The notes under the pieces were generated by a model, which saw only the letters and a program-made list of their open reading frames with translations, was not told the DNA's origin and did not search any database. DNA of 64,000 bases from Marivirga aurantiaca (GTDB lineage Bacteria > Bacteroidota > Bacteroidia > Cytophagales > Cyclobacteriaceae). Position 1 is the first letter of the stretch. Each line of letters opens with the position of its first letter. Below, in pieces: positions 10,901-18,993 of this stretch. Location: positions 1,116,001 through 1,180,000 of the forward strand of contig NZ_JAEQBW010000001.1 of NCBI RefSeq assembly GCF_016679925.1, given 5' to 3'. The position numbers and the translations under genes are program-made.

Positions 10901-11039
10901 TGTAATGGCTGAAAACCTATTCACATTCACTAACTACACAGGCTATGATCCTGAAATTGGAGGTGGGGTTTTTAGCATTGACCGCGGTATTTACCCGCAG
11001 GCACGCTCTTTAATGATGGGGCTTAATGTCACCTTTTAA
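7926..11039 (+). CDS. SusC-like TonB-linked outer-membrane glycan transporter
   Basis: A 1037-residue SusC/RagA-type protein. The signal peptide is residues 1-20 (cleavage after WVTA). A carboxypeptidase-D-like domain covers about 22-105. The SusC hallmark EVVVVGYGTQKKKVVTGAIS lies near 102-121. The plug domain (about 115-225) contains NVGQALQGRTSGL and SIEVLKDAASQAIYGARAA, and the beta-barrel ends in an aromatic residue (GLNVTF). It forms the outer-membrane channel that imports oligosaccharides together with the SusD lid encoded directly downstream (spacing 47 bp to the chosen SusD start). Neighbouring GH5, GH30 and GH3 genes suggest a beta-glucan substrate; the transporter itself does not reveal specificity. 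Its length and domain order are normal for the family. Confidence 0.96.
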   Translation: MRTKLYLIVCLLCCSQWVTAQTVTLTGKVLDSENSSTLPGVNVLVKNTAQGTTTDFNGEFTLQVNKADVLVFSFIGYKNTEVTVSNQSSIEVELEYDIETLQEVVVVGYGTQKKKVVTGAISSISSEDLETLPINNVGQALQGRTSGLTIASNSGQPGSGATIRVRGITTLNNNDPLWVVDGVVVDNGGIGYLNQSDIESIEVLKDAASQAIYGARAAAGVILVTTKKGKKGRISVNYNAFYGTSSPARRLNLLNATEYATLRNESSIAAGDGVVFEDPASLGEGTDWQETIFNNDARRQNHELSVSGGNDVSTFYLSFGYLGQDGIVATEISQYDRYNVRLNSTHKINDWITVGQNLGYSYEKSTGLGNTNSEFGGPLSSAINLDPTTPIYETDPARLSSSPFNQDSLGAVRAPNGAYYAISGQVGQEMSNPLAYIQTRLGNYGWSDNIVGNAFVEMEPLKGLVFRSTIGTKLAFWGGESFTPRYYLNASTNTSQTSFNRSTNRRRDYNLENTLAYTREFGNHNLNVLVGQGAYRDNFAYGVSLTVFDIPVDNFDDASLNYDVPVASTNPGGYENAPHTVSSIFSRINYNYDEKYLMTAVIRRDGSSRFGTNNKYGFFPSASLGWVTSSENFWVDNGIVDFLKVRGSYGVVGNDNIGDFAYISTISGGRNYQIGTTPDGYTIGYSPDAPANPDLKWEETTQMNVGFEATVFTDFDLTFDIYKKITEGILQNPRIPGYVGAISNPASNVGTMENSGIELELGYRKSIGDLNLSVNGNVSYLQNKVTYLGEGVEFLDGGQSFQASSAPITRTAVGQAVNSFYGYEILGVFQTPEEVAAYVNSEGALIQPNAQAGDFKWADNNNDGEITEADRDFLGSPVPDWSFGLTIRTEYKNFDLTIFGQGVAGNQIFQGLRRLDIPNANYQSRALGRWTGEGTSNDYPRLNDDDPNGNFSRPSEFYLEAGDYFRIKNIQLGYTLPQSTSLKAGMQQARVYVMAENLFTFTNYTGYDPEIGGGVFSIDRGIYPQARSLMMGLNVTF

Positions 11040-11086
11040 AACCTGTAAGCTAAATTACTATGATGTTTAAATTAAAAAACACAGCA

Positions 11087-12619
11087 ATGAAAACAAACTT
11101 AAAATATATAGCTTTACTGCTCACCGGCATGTTTTTGACGGGAGCTTGTAGCGATGAGTTCCTGGAAGTAGAGCCTAAAGGCAGAAGCCTGGAAGATAAT
11201 TATTACAGAAATGCTGAAGAAGCCTATAAAGGTTTGATAGCAGCATATGATCCTATTGGTTGGGTAGGCGGTAATTTAATTACTAAAACCTTCGCTACTA
11301 ATTCTGCCTCTGACGATCATGTGGCAGGTGGCGGAAACGCCAATGACATCACAGCGGCACAAGTGTGGTCTAGCTATAGTTTAGATGCCGCTACAGGTCC
11401 CCAGGATGTATTATGGAGCAAAGGTTTTTCCGGTATTTTCCGCGCGAATAAATTACTTGAAAAGTTGCCTGAAGCGGAAATGAATGAAGGTGTAAGGGAA
11501 AGATTTGCCGCGGAAGCCAGGTTTCTGAGAGCTTTCTACTATTTTGATTTAATCAGACTGTTTGATCTGATTCCTTTATTGACAGAGCCAATTCCCTCTT
11601 CCGAGATGTACAATGTAGAGCAAGCTAGCAGAGAAGCCGTATTTGAACAAATTGAGATAGATTTACTAGCAGCCATTCCTAATTTACCAACACAAGTTGA
11701 TAAGACTACTGAGGCTGGAAGAGCCTCGGCAGGTACAGCTCTTGCCTTATTAGGTAAGGTGTACTTACAGCAAGAAAAATTTGGTCAGGCCACTGAACAA
11801 TTGGCTAAAGTGAATGGAACCCCTGGCGCTACCAGTGAGTATGGATATCGTCTGGTCGATAATTTTGCAGATTTGTGGGACAGTAATAATAAATTCAACA
11901 GTGAGGCCATTTTAGAAGTTTCTCATACCTCACTTTCCAACGGTGTGTGGGACTGCATTGGTTGTACGGAAGGAAATGTGCTTAATATTATGTTGGCACC
12001 TAGAGGTTATTCCATAGAGAATGAAAATGCCGGGGCTCCTAATTTTGTATCAGGGTGGGGATTTAATCCTGTCACAGAAAGCTTAGCACAGGCTTTTCAA
12101 TTGGGAGGGGGCTTATATGACCCTCGATATACTGCTACAGTTGTTAATCTCGACAGCCTGGAAGCTGCCGGTGTAGTGAGCTATGAAAAGTCCTATCAAA
12201 ATACCGGTTACTTTCTAAGAAAATTTGCAGGAAAGCAAGATGATGTGTCAGAAGGCGGAGGAAACTATGAGTTGAATTTTTTCCAGGACACCTACGAAAT
12301 TAGATTGGCAGATACTTACCTAATGGAAGCTGAGGCAATAGTAAGAGGGGGAGGAGATGCTGGCAGAGCACAAGCATTATTGGATGCAGTACGTGCCAGA
12401 GTAGGTTTAGGATCTGTTCCTGTCAGTTTTGATAATATCATGAGTGAAAGAAGGCTGGAATTAGCAGGTGAAGGACATAGATGGTTCGATTTGGTGCGTA
12501 CAGGACGTGCAGCCCAGGCGCTGGAAGATAGAGGGTATGTGGAAGGGAAGCATGATAAACTGCCTATTCCTTTACTGGAGTTGACTAACACTTTACTAGA
12601 GCAAGACCCGGCTTATTAA
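11087..12619 (+). CDS. SusD/RagB-like surface glycan-binding lipoprotein
   Basis: 510 residues from the ATG at 11087. Upstream in-frame ATGs at 11060 and 11063 exist, but the lipoprotein signal (MKTNLKYIALLLTGMFLTGAC, Cys at 21) begins cleanly at 11087. The mature N-terminus SDEFLEVEPKG is typical of SusD proteins. The helical TPR-like core contains RFAAEARFLRAFYYFDLIRL, and the C-terminal RagB/SusD region has ERRLELAGEGHRWFDLVRTG. The protein caps the SusC barrel on the cell surface and captures glycan. It is followed 16 bp later by the PKD lipoprotein, so susC, susD and that gene form one transcription unit. Confidence 0.95.
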   Translation: MKTNLKYIALLLTGMFLTGACSDEFLEVEPKGRSLEDNYYRNAEEAYKGLIAAYDPIGWVGGNLITKTFATNSASDDHVAGGGNANDITAAQVWSSYSLDAATGPQDVLWSKGFSGIFRANKLLEKLPEAEMNEGVRERFAAEARFLRAFYYFDLIRLFDLIPLLTEPIPSSEMYNVEQASREAVFEQIEIDLLAAIPNLPTQVDKTTEAGRASAGTALALLGKVYLQQEKFGQATEQLAKVNGTPGATSEYGYRLVDNFADLWDSNNKFNSEAILEVSHTSLSNGVWDCIGCTEGNVLNIMLAPRGYSIENENAGAPNFVSGWGFNPVTESLAQAFQLGGGLYDPRYTATVVNLDSLEAAGVVSYEKSYQNTGYFLRKFAGKQDDVSEGGGNYELNFFQDTYEIRLADTYLMEAEAIVRGGGDAGRAQALLDAVRARVGLGSVPVSFDNIMSERRLELAGEGHRWFDLVRTGRAAQALEDRGYVEGKHDKLPIPLLELTNTLLEQDPAY

Positions 12620-12635
12620 TCTTAAAACTGAAATA

Positions 12636-13922
12636 ATGAAAAAATTAGATATAAAATTAAGAATCAAAAGTTTTGTAGTCCTTGGACTTTTGTTGATAGG
12701 GATTTCCTGTACCCCTGAAAATGAGGATTTATCATTGGGGCAAAAAGCGGAAGCTGCTTTTACTGTGGAAGCCATTGAAGGCATGAGAAACACCTATTTA
12801 CTTAACAGCAGCACACATAATGCTTTCTTGTATGAATGGGATTTGGGAACAGGTGCCGAGCCTTTCGCAGGCGGCCAGACAGATACCGCCTTTTTTGAAG
12901 ATAAAGGGTCTTATACCGTAACATTAACTACCTTAAGTGCAGGCGGACATTCCACTTCCTCAGAAGAAGTAGAAGTTGCTACGGATGCTGTGGCAGGTAC
13001 CAGCGCTGTGGTGGGTGGAGATATGTCAGATCCTTCTGTCTGGAATTTTATGAATACAGGCAGCACTGAAACTGTTTATGAGTTTCAGGATGGAGCTGTT
13101 CATTTCTCAAACAGCGATCCTGCTCAATCTAATATTGCCATGTGGCAGGAAGTTACATTAAAAGGAGGCAGAGCATATACATTTGATGCAGATTTGCAAG
13201 GTTCAGGCATGATGAATTCATGGATGGAAGTCATACTGCTTGATGAAGCTCCGGAAGAAGGCATTGATCCGCAAGGAAGTGTTTTTACAGGTTTAAATAC
13301 CTGGACAGGCTGCGGGACAGACGCTTTCGATAACGCTTTATCAGAGCTCTCTTGTTTGGGTGACGGTAATGTAAACATAGCTGAAGACGGTGAATATTAT
13401 TTAGTCATCAAAATAGGAAGTTGGGATGGCTACTTAGGCACGGAAGGACTCATTTTGGACAATGTTGAATTTATTGCTCAGGAAAGACTGACAGAAGGAG
13501 CCAACATCTTAAGTGGAAGCAGTATGGACGATGCAAGCTTATGGACCATCACGGACATGGGTATGGCTTTAACTGATGTTGAAATTGCTGATGGTGTGAT
13601 GAATTTCTCCAATGGCACAGAATCCACTCAAACCAATGTGGGGGTATGGCAGTCAGTAGAAGTGGAAGCAGGGCAAATCTACAAATTGAAAGCCACTGTA
13701 GATAATGCAGGTGCAACAGGCTCGTGGACTGAGTTTTATGTTTCTACCACTGCACCGGTAGATGGGGTAGATTATACCACTGGCAGAGTAGAGCCGGGAG
13801 CCACTAAATCCTTTGCAGAAGCAGGGACGGTTTATGTGCTGATAAAAGTAGGCAGCTGGGATGGTAATCTCGGAGCCGATGGAGTCACGATAGACGATGT
13901 GGAATTAGTAGAAATGAATTAA
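12636..13922 (+). CDS. PKD-domain surface lipoprotein with two carbohydrate-binding-like repeats
   Basis: 428 residues. The lipoprotein signal ends at LLLIGISC (Cys near 25). A PKD-type domain follows (about 45-118; FLYEWDLGTGA). Two tandem repeats of about 140-150 residues come next (about 125-285 and 290-426). Each begins with a Met-Asp/Ser-Asp motif plus W (MSDPSVWNF; MDDASLWTI) and ends with a shared IKVGSWDGNLG / IKIGSWDGYLG strand, as in jelly-roll carbohydrate-binding modules. No catalytic motif is seen. Its position as third gene after susC/susD is the usual place of the SusE/F-type surface glycan-binding protein, so I infer it binds the target polysaccharide outside the cell. The binding-module family is not certain. 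Confidence 0.8.
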   Translation: MKKLDIKLRIKSFVVLGLLLIGISCTPENEDLSLGQKAEAAFTVEAIEGMRNTYLLNSSTHNAFLYEWDLGTGAEPFAGGQTDTAFFEDKGSYTVTLTTLSAGGHSTSSEEVEVATDAVAGTSAVVGGDMSDPSVWNFMNTGSTETVYEFQDGAVHFSNSDPAQSNIAMWQEVTLKGGRAYTFDADLQGSGMMNSWMEVILLDEAPEEGIDPQGSVFTGLNTWTGCGTDAFDNALSELSCLGDGNVNIAEDGEYYLVIKIGSWDGYLGTEGLILDNVEFIAQERLTEGANILSGSSMDDASLWTITDMGMALTDVEIADGVMNFSNGTESTQTNVGVWQSVEVEAGQIYKLKATVDNAGATGSWTEFYVSTTAPVDGVDYTTGRVEPGATKSFAEAGTVYVLIKVGSWDGNLGADGVTIDDVELVEMN

Positions 13923-14124
13923 ATAGAGCCTATTAGGCAATTAAATGAGAATCGATGGTATCCACTTAAAGTCAGCCCCGATAGTTATAGTGGGTGGCTA
14001 TCATATTAAGTTAAGACAATTCTCCTTCTCACCTTGGGGAAGGATACAAGGATGGGGTATAAAATATAGCTTAACTTAATAGCATTGAGGGGGAACGTCT
14101 ATCTTTTGTGTAATTTAATTTTAG
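13921..14124. repeat. Composite dispersed repeat interrupted by a MITE-like element
   Basis: The segment beginning AAATAGAGCCTATTAGGCAA at 13921 and the segment ending GTGTAATTTAATTTTAG at 14124 both recur, joined without the middle part, at 51322-51413. Between them here sits the terminal-inverted-repeat element at 14004-14081. The first bases overlap the stop codon of the PKD lipoprotein gene. Confidence 0.6.
14004..14081. mobile_element. MITE-like element, copy 1 (degenerate end)
   Basis: TATTAAGTTAAG (14004-14015) and CTTAACTTAATA (14070-14081) are exact inverted repeats. The interior holds a CCTTCTC...GGGGAAGGAT hairpin followed by an ACAAGGATGGGG-like segment. A second, better-preserved copy lies at 36724-36811 with 17-bp terminal inverted repeats. 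It encodes no protein, so it would depend on a transposase elsewhere. Confidence 0.6.
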
Positions 14125-14146
14125 TAAGCATAATTGTTTAGTTTAA

Positions 14147-14181
14147 TTGCCGGCAGGATTTTTTTCTGTCGGTAATTTTTT
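14147..14181 (+). terminator. Rho-independent-type terminator after the susCD-PKD genes
   Basis: TTGCCGGCAG (14147-14156) pairs with CTGTCGGTAA (14166-14175), using G-U pairs in the RNA, and is followed by six T. It lies 31 bp before the GH5 start, so it separates transport genes from the glycosidase genes or attenuates read-through. Confidence 0.6.
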
Positions 14182-14211
14182 AAAGAAATATATAAATATA
14201 AATAACTGATA

Positions 14212-16992
14212 ATGAAGATTTTAAATTGTCTAATTCGATCATTTTCTTTTGGTCTGGTTTTGCTTTTATTGTTATTTGCTCAAAAAAGTCATTCTCAAGG
14301 CTTTTTAAGAGCTAATGGCACTCAGATTACCAATGAAGATGGTAATGAAATCATTTTCAGAGGAATAGGCTTGGGTGGCTGGATGCTTCAGGAAGGATAC
14401 ATGCTGGGCACTTCAGGACCTCAGCATGAATTGGAAGCCCGCATTGTAGAATTAATAGGATCAGAAAAAAAAGCAGCATTTTATGATGCCTGGCTCGCTA
14501 ATCATGTACGAAAAATAGATATTGATTCCATGGCTTCATGGGGTTATAACCTGGTGCGATTACCTATGCATTATAAACTTTTCACACCTCCCATTGAGGA
14601 AGAAGCCGTGGAAGGTGAAATCACCTGGATAGACAAAGGATTTGAAATGACCGATGCGCTCCTGGAATGGTGTAAAGCCAATAATATGTACCTGATTTTA
14701 GATTTACATGCCGCGCCTGGCGGACAAGGTGAAAATGCTGATATCAGTGATTATGACCCTTCCAAACCTTCTTTATGGGAAAGCGAAGCCAACCGTGAAA
14801 AAACTGTTGCGCTCTGGAGAAAACTGGCAGAGCGATACAAAGACGAACCCATGTTGGCAGGTTATGACATTATAAATGAGCCCAATTGGGGATTTCAAAA
14901 TCATGAATCAGACCCGAATGGATGTGCTGAATCTGAAAATGCATTGCTTTGGGAATTACAGCAAGATATTACTGAAGCCATCAGGGAAGTAGATGAAAAC
15001 CATATCGTAATTATTGAAGGCAATTGCTGGGGAAATAATTATAGCGGACTCCCCACTTTATGGGATGATAACATTGTGATCAGCTACCATAAATACTGGA
15101 ATGCGAATACAACCGAAGCTATTCAAGGGATGTTGGATATGCGTGAAGAGCGCAACGTGCCTATCTGGCTGGGAGAAACGGGAGAAAATTCTAACACCTG
15201 GTTTACGAATGCCATTTCGCTTTTTGAAGAAAACAAAATGGGCTGGGCATGGTGGCCGCTTAAAAAACTGGGAAGCAACAACCCTTTGCAGATTAAGAGA
15301 AATACCGGTTATGAGGATATTCTGAACTATTGGAACAATGACGGAGAAAAACCTTCTGAATCTGAGGCCTATGAAGCTCTCATGCAAATGACAGAAGATT
15401 TGAAGCTGGAAAATAACATCTACCATAAAGGGGTAGTGGATGCCAAAATCAGACAACCTCATACTGATGAAACTATTCCATATAATTCTAATCTGATTAC
15501 TCCTCAGGGAGAAAACATCATTTTTGCGGTGAATTATGATTTGGGTAAGGAAGGATTCGCTTATCATGATAATGTATCATCCAACACCACAGGTAATGCC
15601 GGTGGCGCTACCTGGAACAGCGGTTACAGTTACCGAAATGATGGCGTAGATATTGAAGCCACTGAAGATGAACCGGGCAATGGCTACAATGTTGGCTGGA
15701 TAGAAGATGGAGAATGGTTACTTTATACCATTAATGTGGAAGAAGAAGGCAACTATCAATTGAATATCAGAACCGCCTCGACTAATACAAGCGGTAAAAT
15801 GAAAGTATTGATAGATGATGTTGCCGCTACAGAAGTGATTGCTTTGCCAAATACTTCTGATTATCAAACGTTTGAGACAACCACAGTAAAAGATGTTTAC
15901 TTGAAAGAAGGAACACAAAAGCTTAAGCTGTATTTTGAAACCGGGGGATTCAATTTGAACTATTTCCAGTTGGAGGGGCCGGAAGCCTCCGTTGAGCAGC
16001 CAAAAGCCATCGAAAAGAAAGCAACCCATAAAAAAAAAGAGGTAAAACTAATCTTTAACCAGGCCTTTAATGAAGTTCCTGAAGATGCTGGTTTTTCGGT
16101 GAGTATTAACGGAGCAGATGCTACTATAAATTCTGTTGTTCATGACTCTGAAAATCAAAGAGTTATTACCTTACAGCTGGAGGAACAATTGCTTTACCAT
16201 GATACGGTTTTAGTAAGCTATTCCGGATCTTCTGTCACTACTCAATCCGGAGTGGTGATGGAAGATTTCACCAATGAATCAGTCACAATAGAACTGGAAA
16301 ATGGCGTAATTCCTCATGTGGTGCCTGGGAGGATTCAGGCAGAGGATTTTGTTTTGAACAACGGATTTGAACTGGAAGAAACAGAAGACAGTGGTGGAGG
16401 AATGAATGTGGGCTATACCGACAATGGCGATTATCTCGATTATATGATAGATGTGGAAGAATCAGGCAGTTATTCTGTGAAATACAGAGTGGCTTCACAA
16501 GATAATGGAGGCGCTTTGGCACTTAAATTAATCCCTGATGAAGGAGCTGAAGAAACTTTAAGTGAAGTAGAATTCTCCGCTACCGGAGGCTGGCAAACAT
16601 GGGCCAGTGCCGAAGGAAGTAATGCCACACTGGAAAAAGGTTTGCATAAAATCAGGTTATTGGCAAAAGCTTCTTTATTTAACATCAACTGGTTCTCTTT
16701 AAGTAAAATTCCTGATGGGGAAGTACCTACAGCCAATCGGGAACTTTTGAAAGATGAGCTGGTTACTATCTTTCCAAACCCCTCACAATCTTCCTTCACC
16801 ATAAAATTTACAGGTTCAGAGCGCCCGGAATTTATATTTATTCATTCAGTTGATGGTGAAACTTTAATGAAATTGATGCCTGAAGATGGAGCAGAAGAAT
16901 TAGTAGTAAACCATCAGTTGGATTCAGGTTTATACCTGCTAACTGTTATAACTTCTCAATACAGGGCTGTCCAAAAAGTATTGATTAAATAA
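14212..16992 (+). CDS. Secreted GH5 endo/exo-glycanase with two CBM6-like modules and T9SS type A sorting domain
   Basis: 926 residues. Signal peptide 1-28. The GH5 (beta/alpha)8 domain covers about 30-400: RGIGLGGWMLQEGYM at the start, acid/base Glu223 in IINEPNWGF, nucleophile Glu322 in WLGETGEN. A first CBM6-like jelly roll is at about 440-590, a bacterial Ig/SwmB-like domain at about 600-695 and a second CBM6-like module at about 705-832 (starting GRIQAEDF). The C-terminal T9SS type A sorting domain is at about 849-926 (VTIFPNPSQSSFTIKF ... GLYLLTV). It is exported through the outer membrane and probably attached to the surface. The LGGW start resembles GH5 exo-beta-1,3-glucanases, so a beta-1,3- or beta-1,6-glucan substrate is likely, but the subfamily is not proven. 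GH30 follows after 30 bp. Confidence 0.9.
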   Translation: MKILNCLIRSFSFGLVLLLLLFAQKSHSQGFLRANGTQITNEDGNEIIFRGIGLGGWMLQEGYMLGTSGPQHELEARIVELIGSEKKAAFYDAWLANHVRKIDIDSMASWGYNLVRLPMHYKLFTPPIEEEAVEGEITWIDKGFEMTDALLEWCKANNMYLILDLHAAPGGQGENADISDYDPSKPSLWESEANREKTVALWRKLAERYKDEPMLAGYDIINEPNWGFQNHESDPNGCAESENALLWELQQDITEAIREVDENHIVIIEGNCWGNNYSGLPTLWDDNIVISYHKYWNANTTEAIQGMLDMREERNVPIWLGETGENSNTWFTNAISLFEENKMGWAWWPLKKLGSNNPLQIKRNTGYEDILNYWNNDGEKPSESEAYEALMQMTEDLKLENNIYHKGVVDAKIRQPHTDETIPYNSNLITPQGENIIFAVNYDLGKEGFAYHDNVSSNTTGNAGGATWNSGYSYRNDGVDIEATEDEPGNGYNVGWIEDGEWLLYTINVEEEGNYQLNIRTASTNTSGKMKVLIDDVAATEVIALPNTSDYQTFETTTVKDVYLKEGTQKLKLYFETGGFNLNYFQLEGPEASVEQPKAIEKKATHKKKEVKLIFNQAFNEVPEDAGFSVSINGADATINSVVHDSENQRVITLQLEEQLLYHDTVLVSYSGSSVTTQSGVVMEDFTNESVTIELENGVIPHVVPGRIQAEDFVLNNGFELEETEDSGGGMNVGYTDNGDYLDYMIDVEESGSYSVKYRVASQDNGGALALKLIPDEGAEETLSEVEFSATGGWQTWASAEGSNATLEKGLHKIRLLAKASLFNINWFSLSKIPDGEVPTANRELLKDELVTIFPNPSQSSFTIKFTGSERPEFIFIHSVDGETLMKLMPEDGAEELVVNHQLDSGLYLLTVITSQYRAVQKVLIK

Positions 16993-17022
16993 ATCCTTAC
17001 AAAAACCTTATAAAATAGTAGA

Positions 17023-18444
17023 ATGCAAAATTTTAGAGTAAGCGTATGCCTGCTGTTTTTAGCGGTTGTTTATGGATTGTCGGCTTGCCGGTCCGGTAAA
17101 GCAGAGGATGAAAAAACCGAAAAATCAGTAATTGTAATGCGTAGCACAGCAGATGAGTCTAAGAAACTTTTTGAGGAGCAGATTAGCTTTTCCAATACAG
17201 AATCTGATGAGCTTCCGGTCATAATTATACAACCGGACAGCACCTATCAGGAAATGGATGGCTTTGGCTTTACGTTGACAGGCGGAAGTGCCAAGCATTT
17301 ATTTTTAATGGATTCTGCCATCCGTAAGGAATTGTTAAAGGAATTATTTAGTGCTCAGGAAGGCATTGGGGTGAGTTATTTGCGCTTGAGTTTGGGCGCC
17401 TCCGACCTGGATGAACAAATATTTTCCTATCATGATGTAAAAGATGGGGAAACAGATCCTGAATTAAAGCAATTTGATTTAGGCTATGATAGAAAGTACT
17501 TAATTCCTGTATTAAAGGAAATCCTGACTATTTATCCTGAGTTGAAATTGATGGCTTCGCCCTGGTCTCCACCGGTTTGGATGAAAGACAATAATGATAC
17601 CCGGGGTGGTAGTTTATTGAAGGATCATTATCCGGCCTATGCTTTGTATTTCGTAAAATATGTACAGCAAATGGCCAAAGAAGGGATTACTATTGATGCC
17701 ATCACAGTGCAAAATGAGCCTTTACATCCGGGAAATAACCCAAGTCTGTTAATGCTCCCTGAAGCACAGGCTGTGTTTATTAAAAACCATCTGGGACCGG
17801 CTTTTGAGTCTGCAAGCTTGAAGACAAAAATCATCATCTATGATCATAATGCAGATAGGCCGGATTACCCGATCAGCATTTTGAATGATCCGGAAGCCAA
17901 CAAGTACATAGATGGCTCGGCCTTTCATTTATATGGCGGTGAAATTGAAGCGATTTCTGAGGTGCATGAAGCACATCCGGATAAAAACCTCTATTTCACT
18001 GAGCAATGGATAGGTGCTCCGGGAGATTTCCCCGATAATTTGTCGTGGCATACGAGGGAGCTGATCATTGGCGCCACCAGAAATTGGTGCAAAACTGTGT
18101 TGGAATGGAATTTGGCCGCTGATGAAAATCAGGAACCGCATACCGACAGAGGCGGTTGCGACAGATGCCTGGGCGCTATCACGATTGATGGCAATGAGGT
18201 GACCAGAAATCCTGCGTATTACATAATTGCCCAGGCTTCTAAATACGTTAGGCCCGGTGGCAAAAGAATAGCTTCCAATATACCGGAGCAATTGCCCAAT
18301 GTAGCATTTCGAAACACCGATGGCAGCACGGTAGTGATCGTTTTGAATGATGGCACAGGAAGCAAACAATTTAATATTTCACTGAATAAACAAACAGTTC
18401 AAACAAAACTGCAGGCTGGGGAAGTGGCGACTTATGTGCTTTGA
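17023..18444 (+). CDS. GH30 family beta-glycosidase lipoprotein (probable beta-1,6-glucanase)
   Basis: 473 residues. A lipoprotein signal ends at VYGLSAC (Cys near 22). The GH30 fold starts with YQEMDGFGFTLTGGSAKH. Acid/base Glu232 lies in ITVQNEPLHPGNN, and nucleophile Glu327 in YFTEQWIGAPG. The C-terminal beta-sandwich ends the protein and length is normal for the family. GH30 subfamily 1/3 enzymes act as beta-1,6-glucanases or glucosylceramidases; in marine laminarin loci they remove beta-1,6 branches, which suits this context. Lipid anchoring puts it on the surface or in the periplasm. It starts 30 bp after GH5 and is separated from GH3 by a 500-bp spacer full of palindromes. Confidence 0.92.
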   Translation: MQNFRVSVCLLFLAVVYGLSACRSGKAEDEKTEKSVIVMRSTADESKKLFEEQISFSNTESDELPVIIIQPDSTYQEMDGFGFTLTGGSAKHLFLMDSAIRKELLKELFSAQEGIGVSYLRLSLGASDLDEQIFSYHDVKDGETDPELKQFDLGYDRKYLIPVLKEILTIYPELKLMASPWSPPVWMKDNNDTRGGSLLKDHYPAYALYFVKYVQQMAKEGITIDAITVQNEPLHPGNNPSLLMLPEAQAVFIKNHLGPAFESASLKTKIIIYDHNADRPDYPISILNDPEANKYIDGSAFHLYGGEIEAISEVHEAHPDKNLYFTEQWIGAPGDFPDNLSWHTRELIIGATRNWCKTVLEWNLAADENQEPHTDRGGCDRCLGAITIDGNEVTRNPAYYIIAQASKYVRPGGKRIASNIPEQLPNVAFRNTDGSTVVIVLNDGTGSKQFNISLNKQTVQTKLQAGEVATYVL

Positions 18445-18457
18445 ATAGTCTATCAAT

Positions 18458-18476
18458 GGTCTGTGAGCCACAGACC
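18458..18476. repeat. GGTCTGTG palindrome, copy 1
   Basis: GGTCTGTG (18458-18465), loop AGC, CACAGACC (18469-18476): a perfect 8-bp stem, extended by a T-A pair. It lies 14 bp after the GH30 stop codon. Confidence 0.75.
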
Positions 18477-18666
18477 AAGGCCGACATTGTAGGAACATTA
18501 AAATAATTAAAAACGACATTAGAACACAACGGCCTGATTCATTTTAGGTATTTTTCATTAAACATTGGATCAGAAATGAAAGTGTCTGACCGCAGGGAGT
18601 TTCTTTCATTTCCCAATGGATGATGAAAAATGGCGTTAAAAAATGAATCCAGCCTTGATCTTTTTG

Positions 18667-18696
18667 AATACTTTTTCCATCAAGGGAAAAAGTATT
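18667..18696. repeat. 12-bp-stem hairpin of a dispersed family
   Basis: AATACTTTTTCC (18667-18678) and GGAAAAAGTATT (18685-18696) pair perfectly around ATCAAG. A related hairpin with the same ATACTTTTT stem and ATCAA loop occurs at 52558-52586. Confidence 0.65.
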
Positions 18697-18757
18697 GCCA
18701 GCCCGGCGAGGGCATATAAAGAGGATTAAACAAAACTTAAAAAAGATAAGAATCAAT

Positions 18758-18776
18758 GGTCTGTGAGCCACAGACC
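18758..18776. repeat. GGTCTGTG palindrome, copy 2
   Basis: Identical to copy 1, including the flanks ATCAATGGTCTG before and CAGACCA after; exactly 300 bp downstream of it. Confidence 0.75.
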
Positions 18777-18925
18777 ATGGCAGAGATTAGTAATTCTTTA
18801 AAAGTTTAAGAGAAATTAAAACAGAAGTAGAATCGCTCCCCCTAAATAAAAGCCTGTCCCGACCGCATCGGGAGGGGATAATGGGGGATTTTTTGAAATA
18901 AGGAGGTTAAAAATAGTGAAACCGT

Positions 18926-18944
18926 GGTCTGTGGCTCACAGACC
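18926..18944. repeat. GGTCTGTG palindrome, copy 3, inverted
   Basis: GGTCTGTG (18926-18933), loop GCT, CACAGACC (18937-18944). The loop is the reverse complement of copies 1 and 2, so the element is inserted in the other orientation. The stem extends to GTGGTCTGTG. It ends 7 bp before the first possible GH3 start and 49 bp before the preferred one. Confidence 0.75.
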
Positions 18945-18993
18945 ACCGTAAATGAATAAACTAAACATAATTAAAACAACACAATCAAACAGC

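Larger units (their letters stand above)
18445..18951. other. Repeat-filled spacer between GH30 and GH3
   Basis: No gene is supported in these 507 bp. The spacer holds three GGTCTGTG palindromes (18458-18476, 18758-18776, 18926-18944) and a 12-bp-stem hairpin (18667-18696) related to one at 52558-52586. A CTGTCCCGACCGCATCGGGAGG-type GC-rich hairpin lies near 18853. A 75-codon minus-strand frame across 18544-18771 is made of this repeat DNA and is not called. Confidence 0.7.

Noticed and set aside
15058..15567. 169-codon minus-strand ORF inside GH5
   Set aside because: Lies wholly inside a well-supported GH5 coding region with clear catalytic motifs on the plus strand.
18544..18771. 75-codon minus-strand ORF between GH30 and GH3
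   Set aside because: Built from the dispersed hairpin and palindrome repeats; no homology features.
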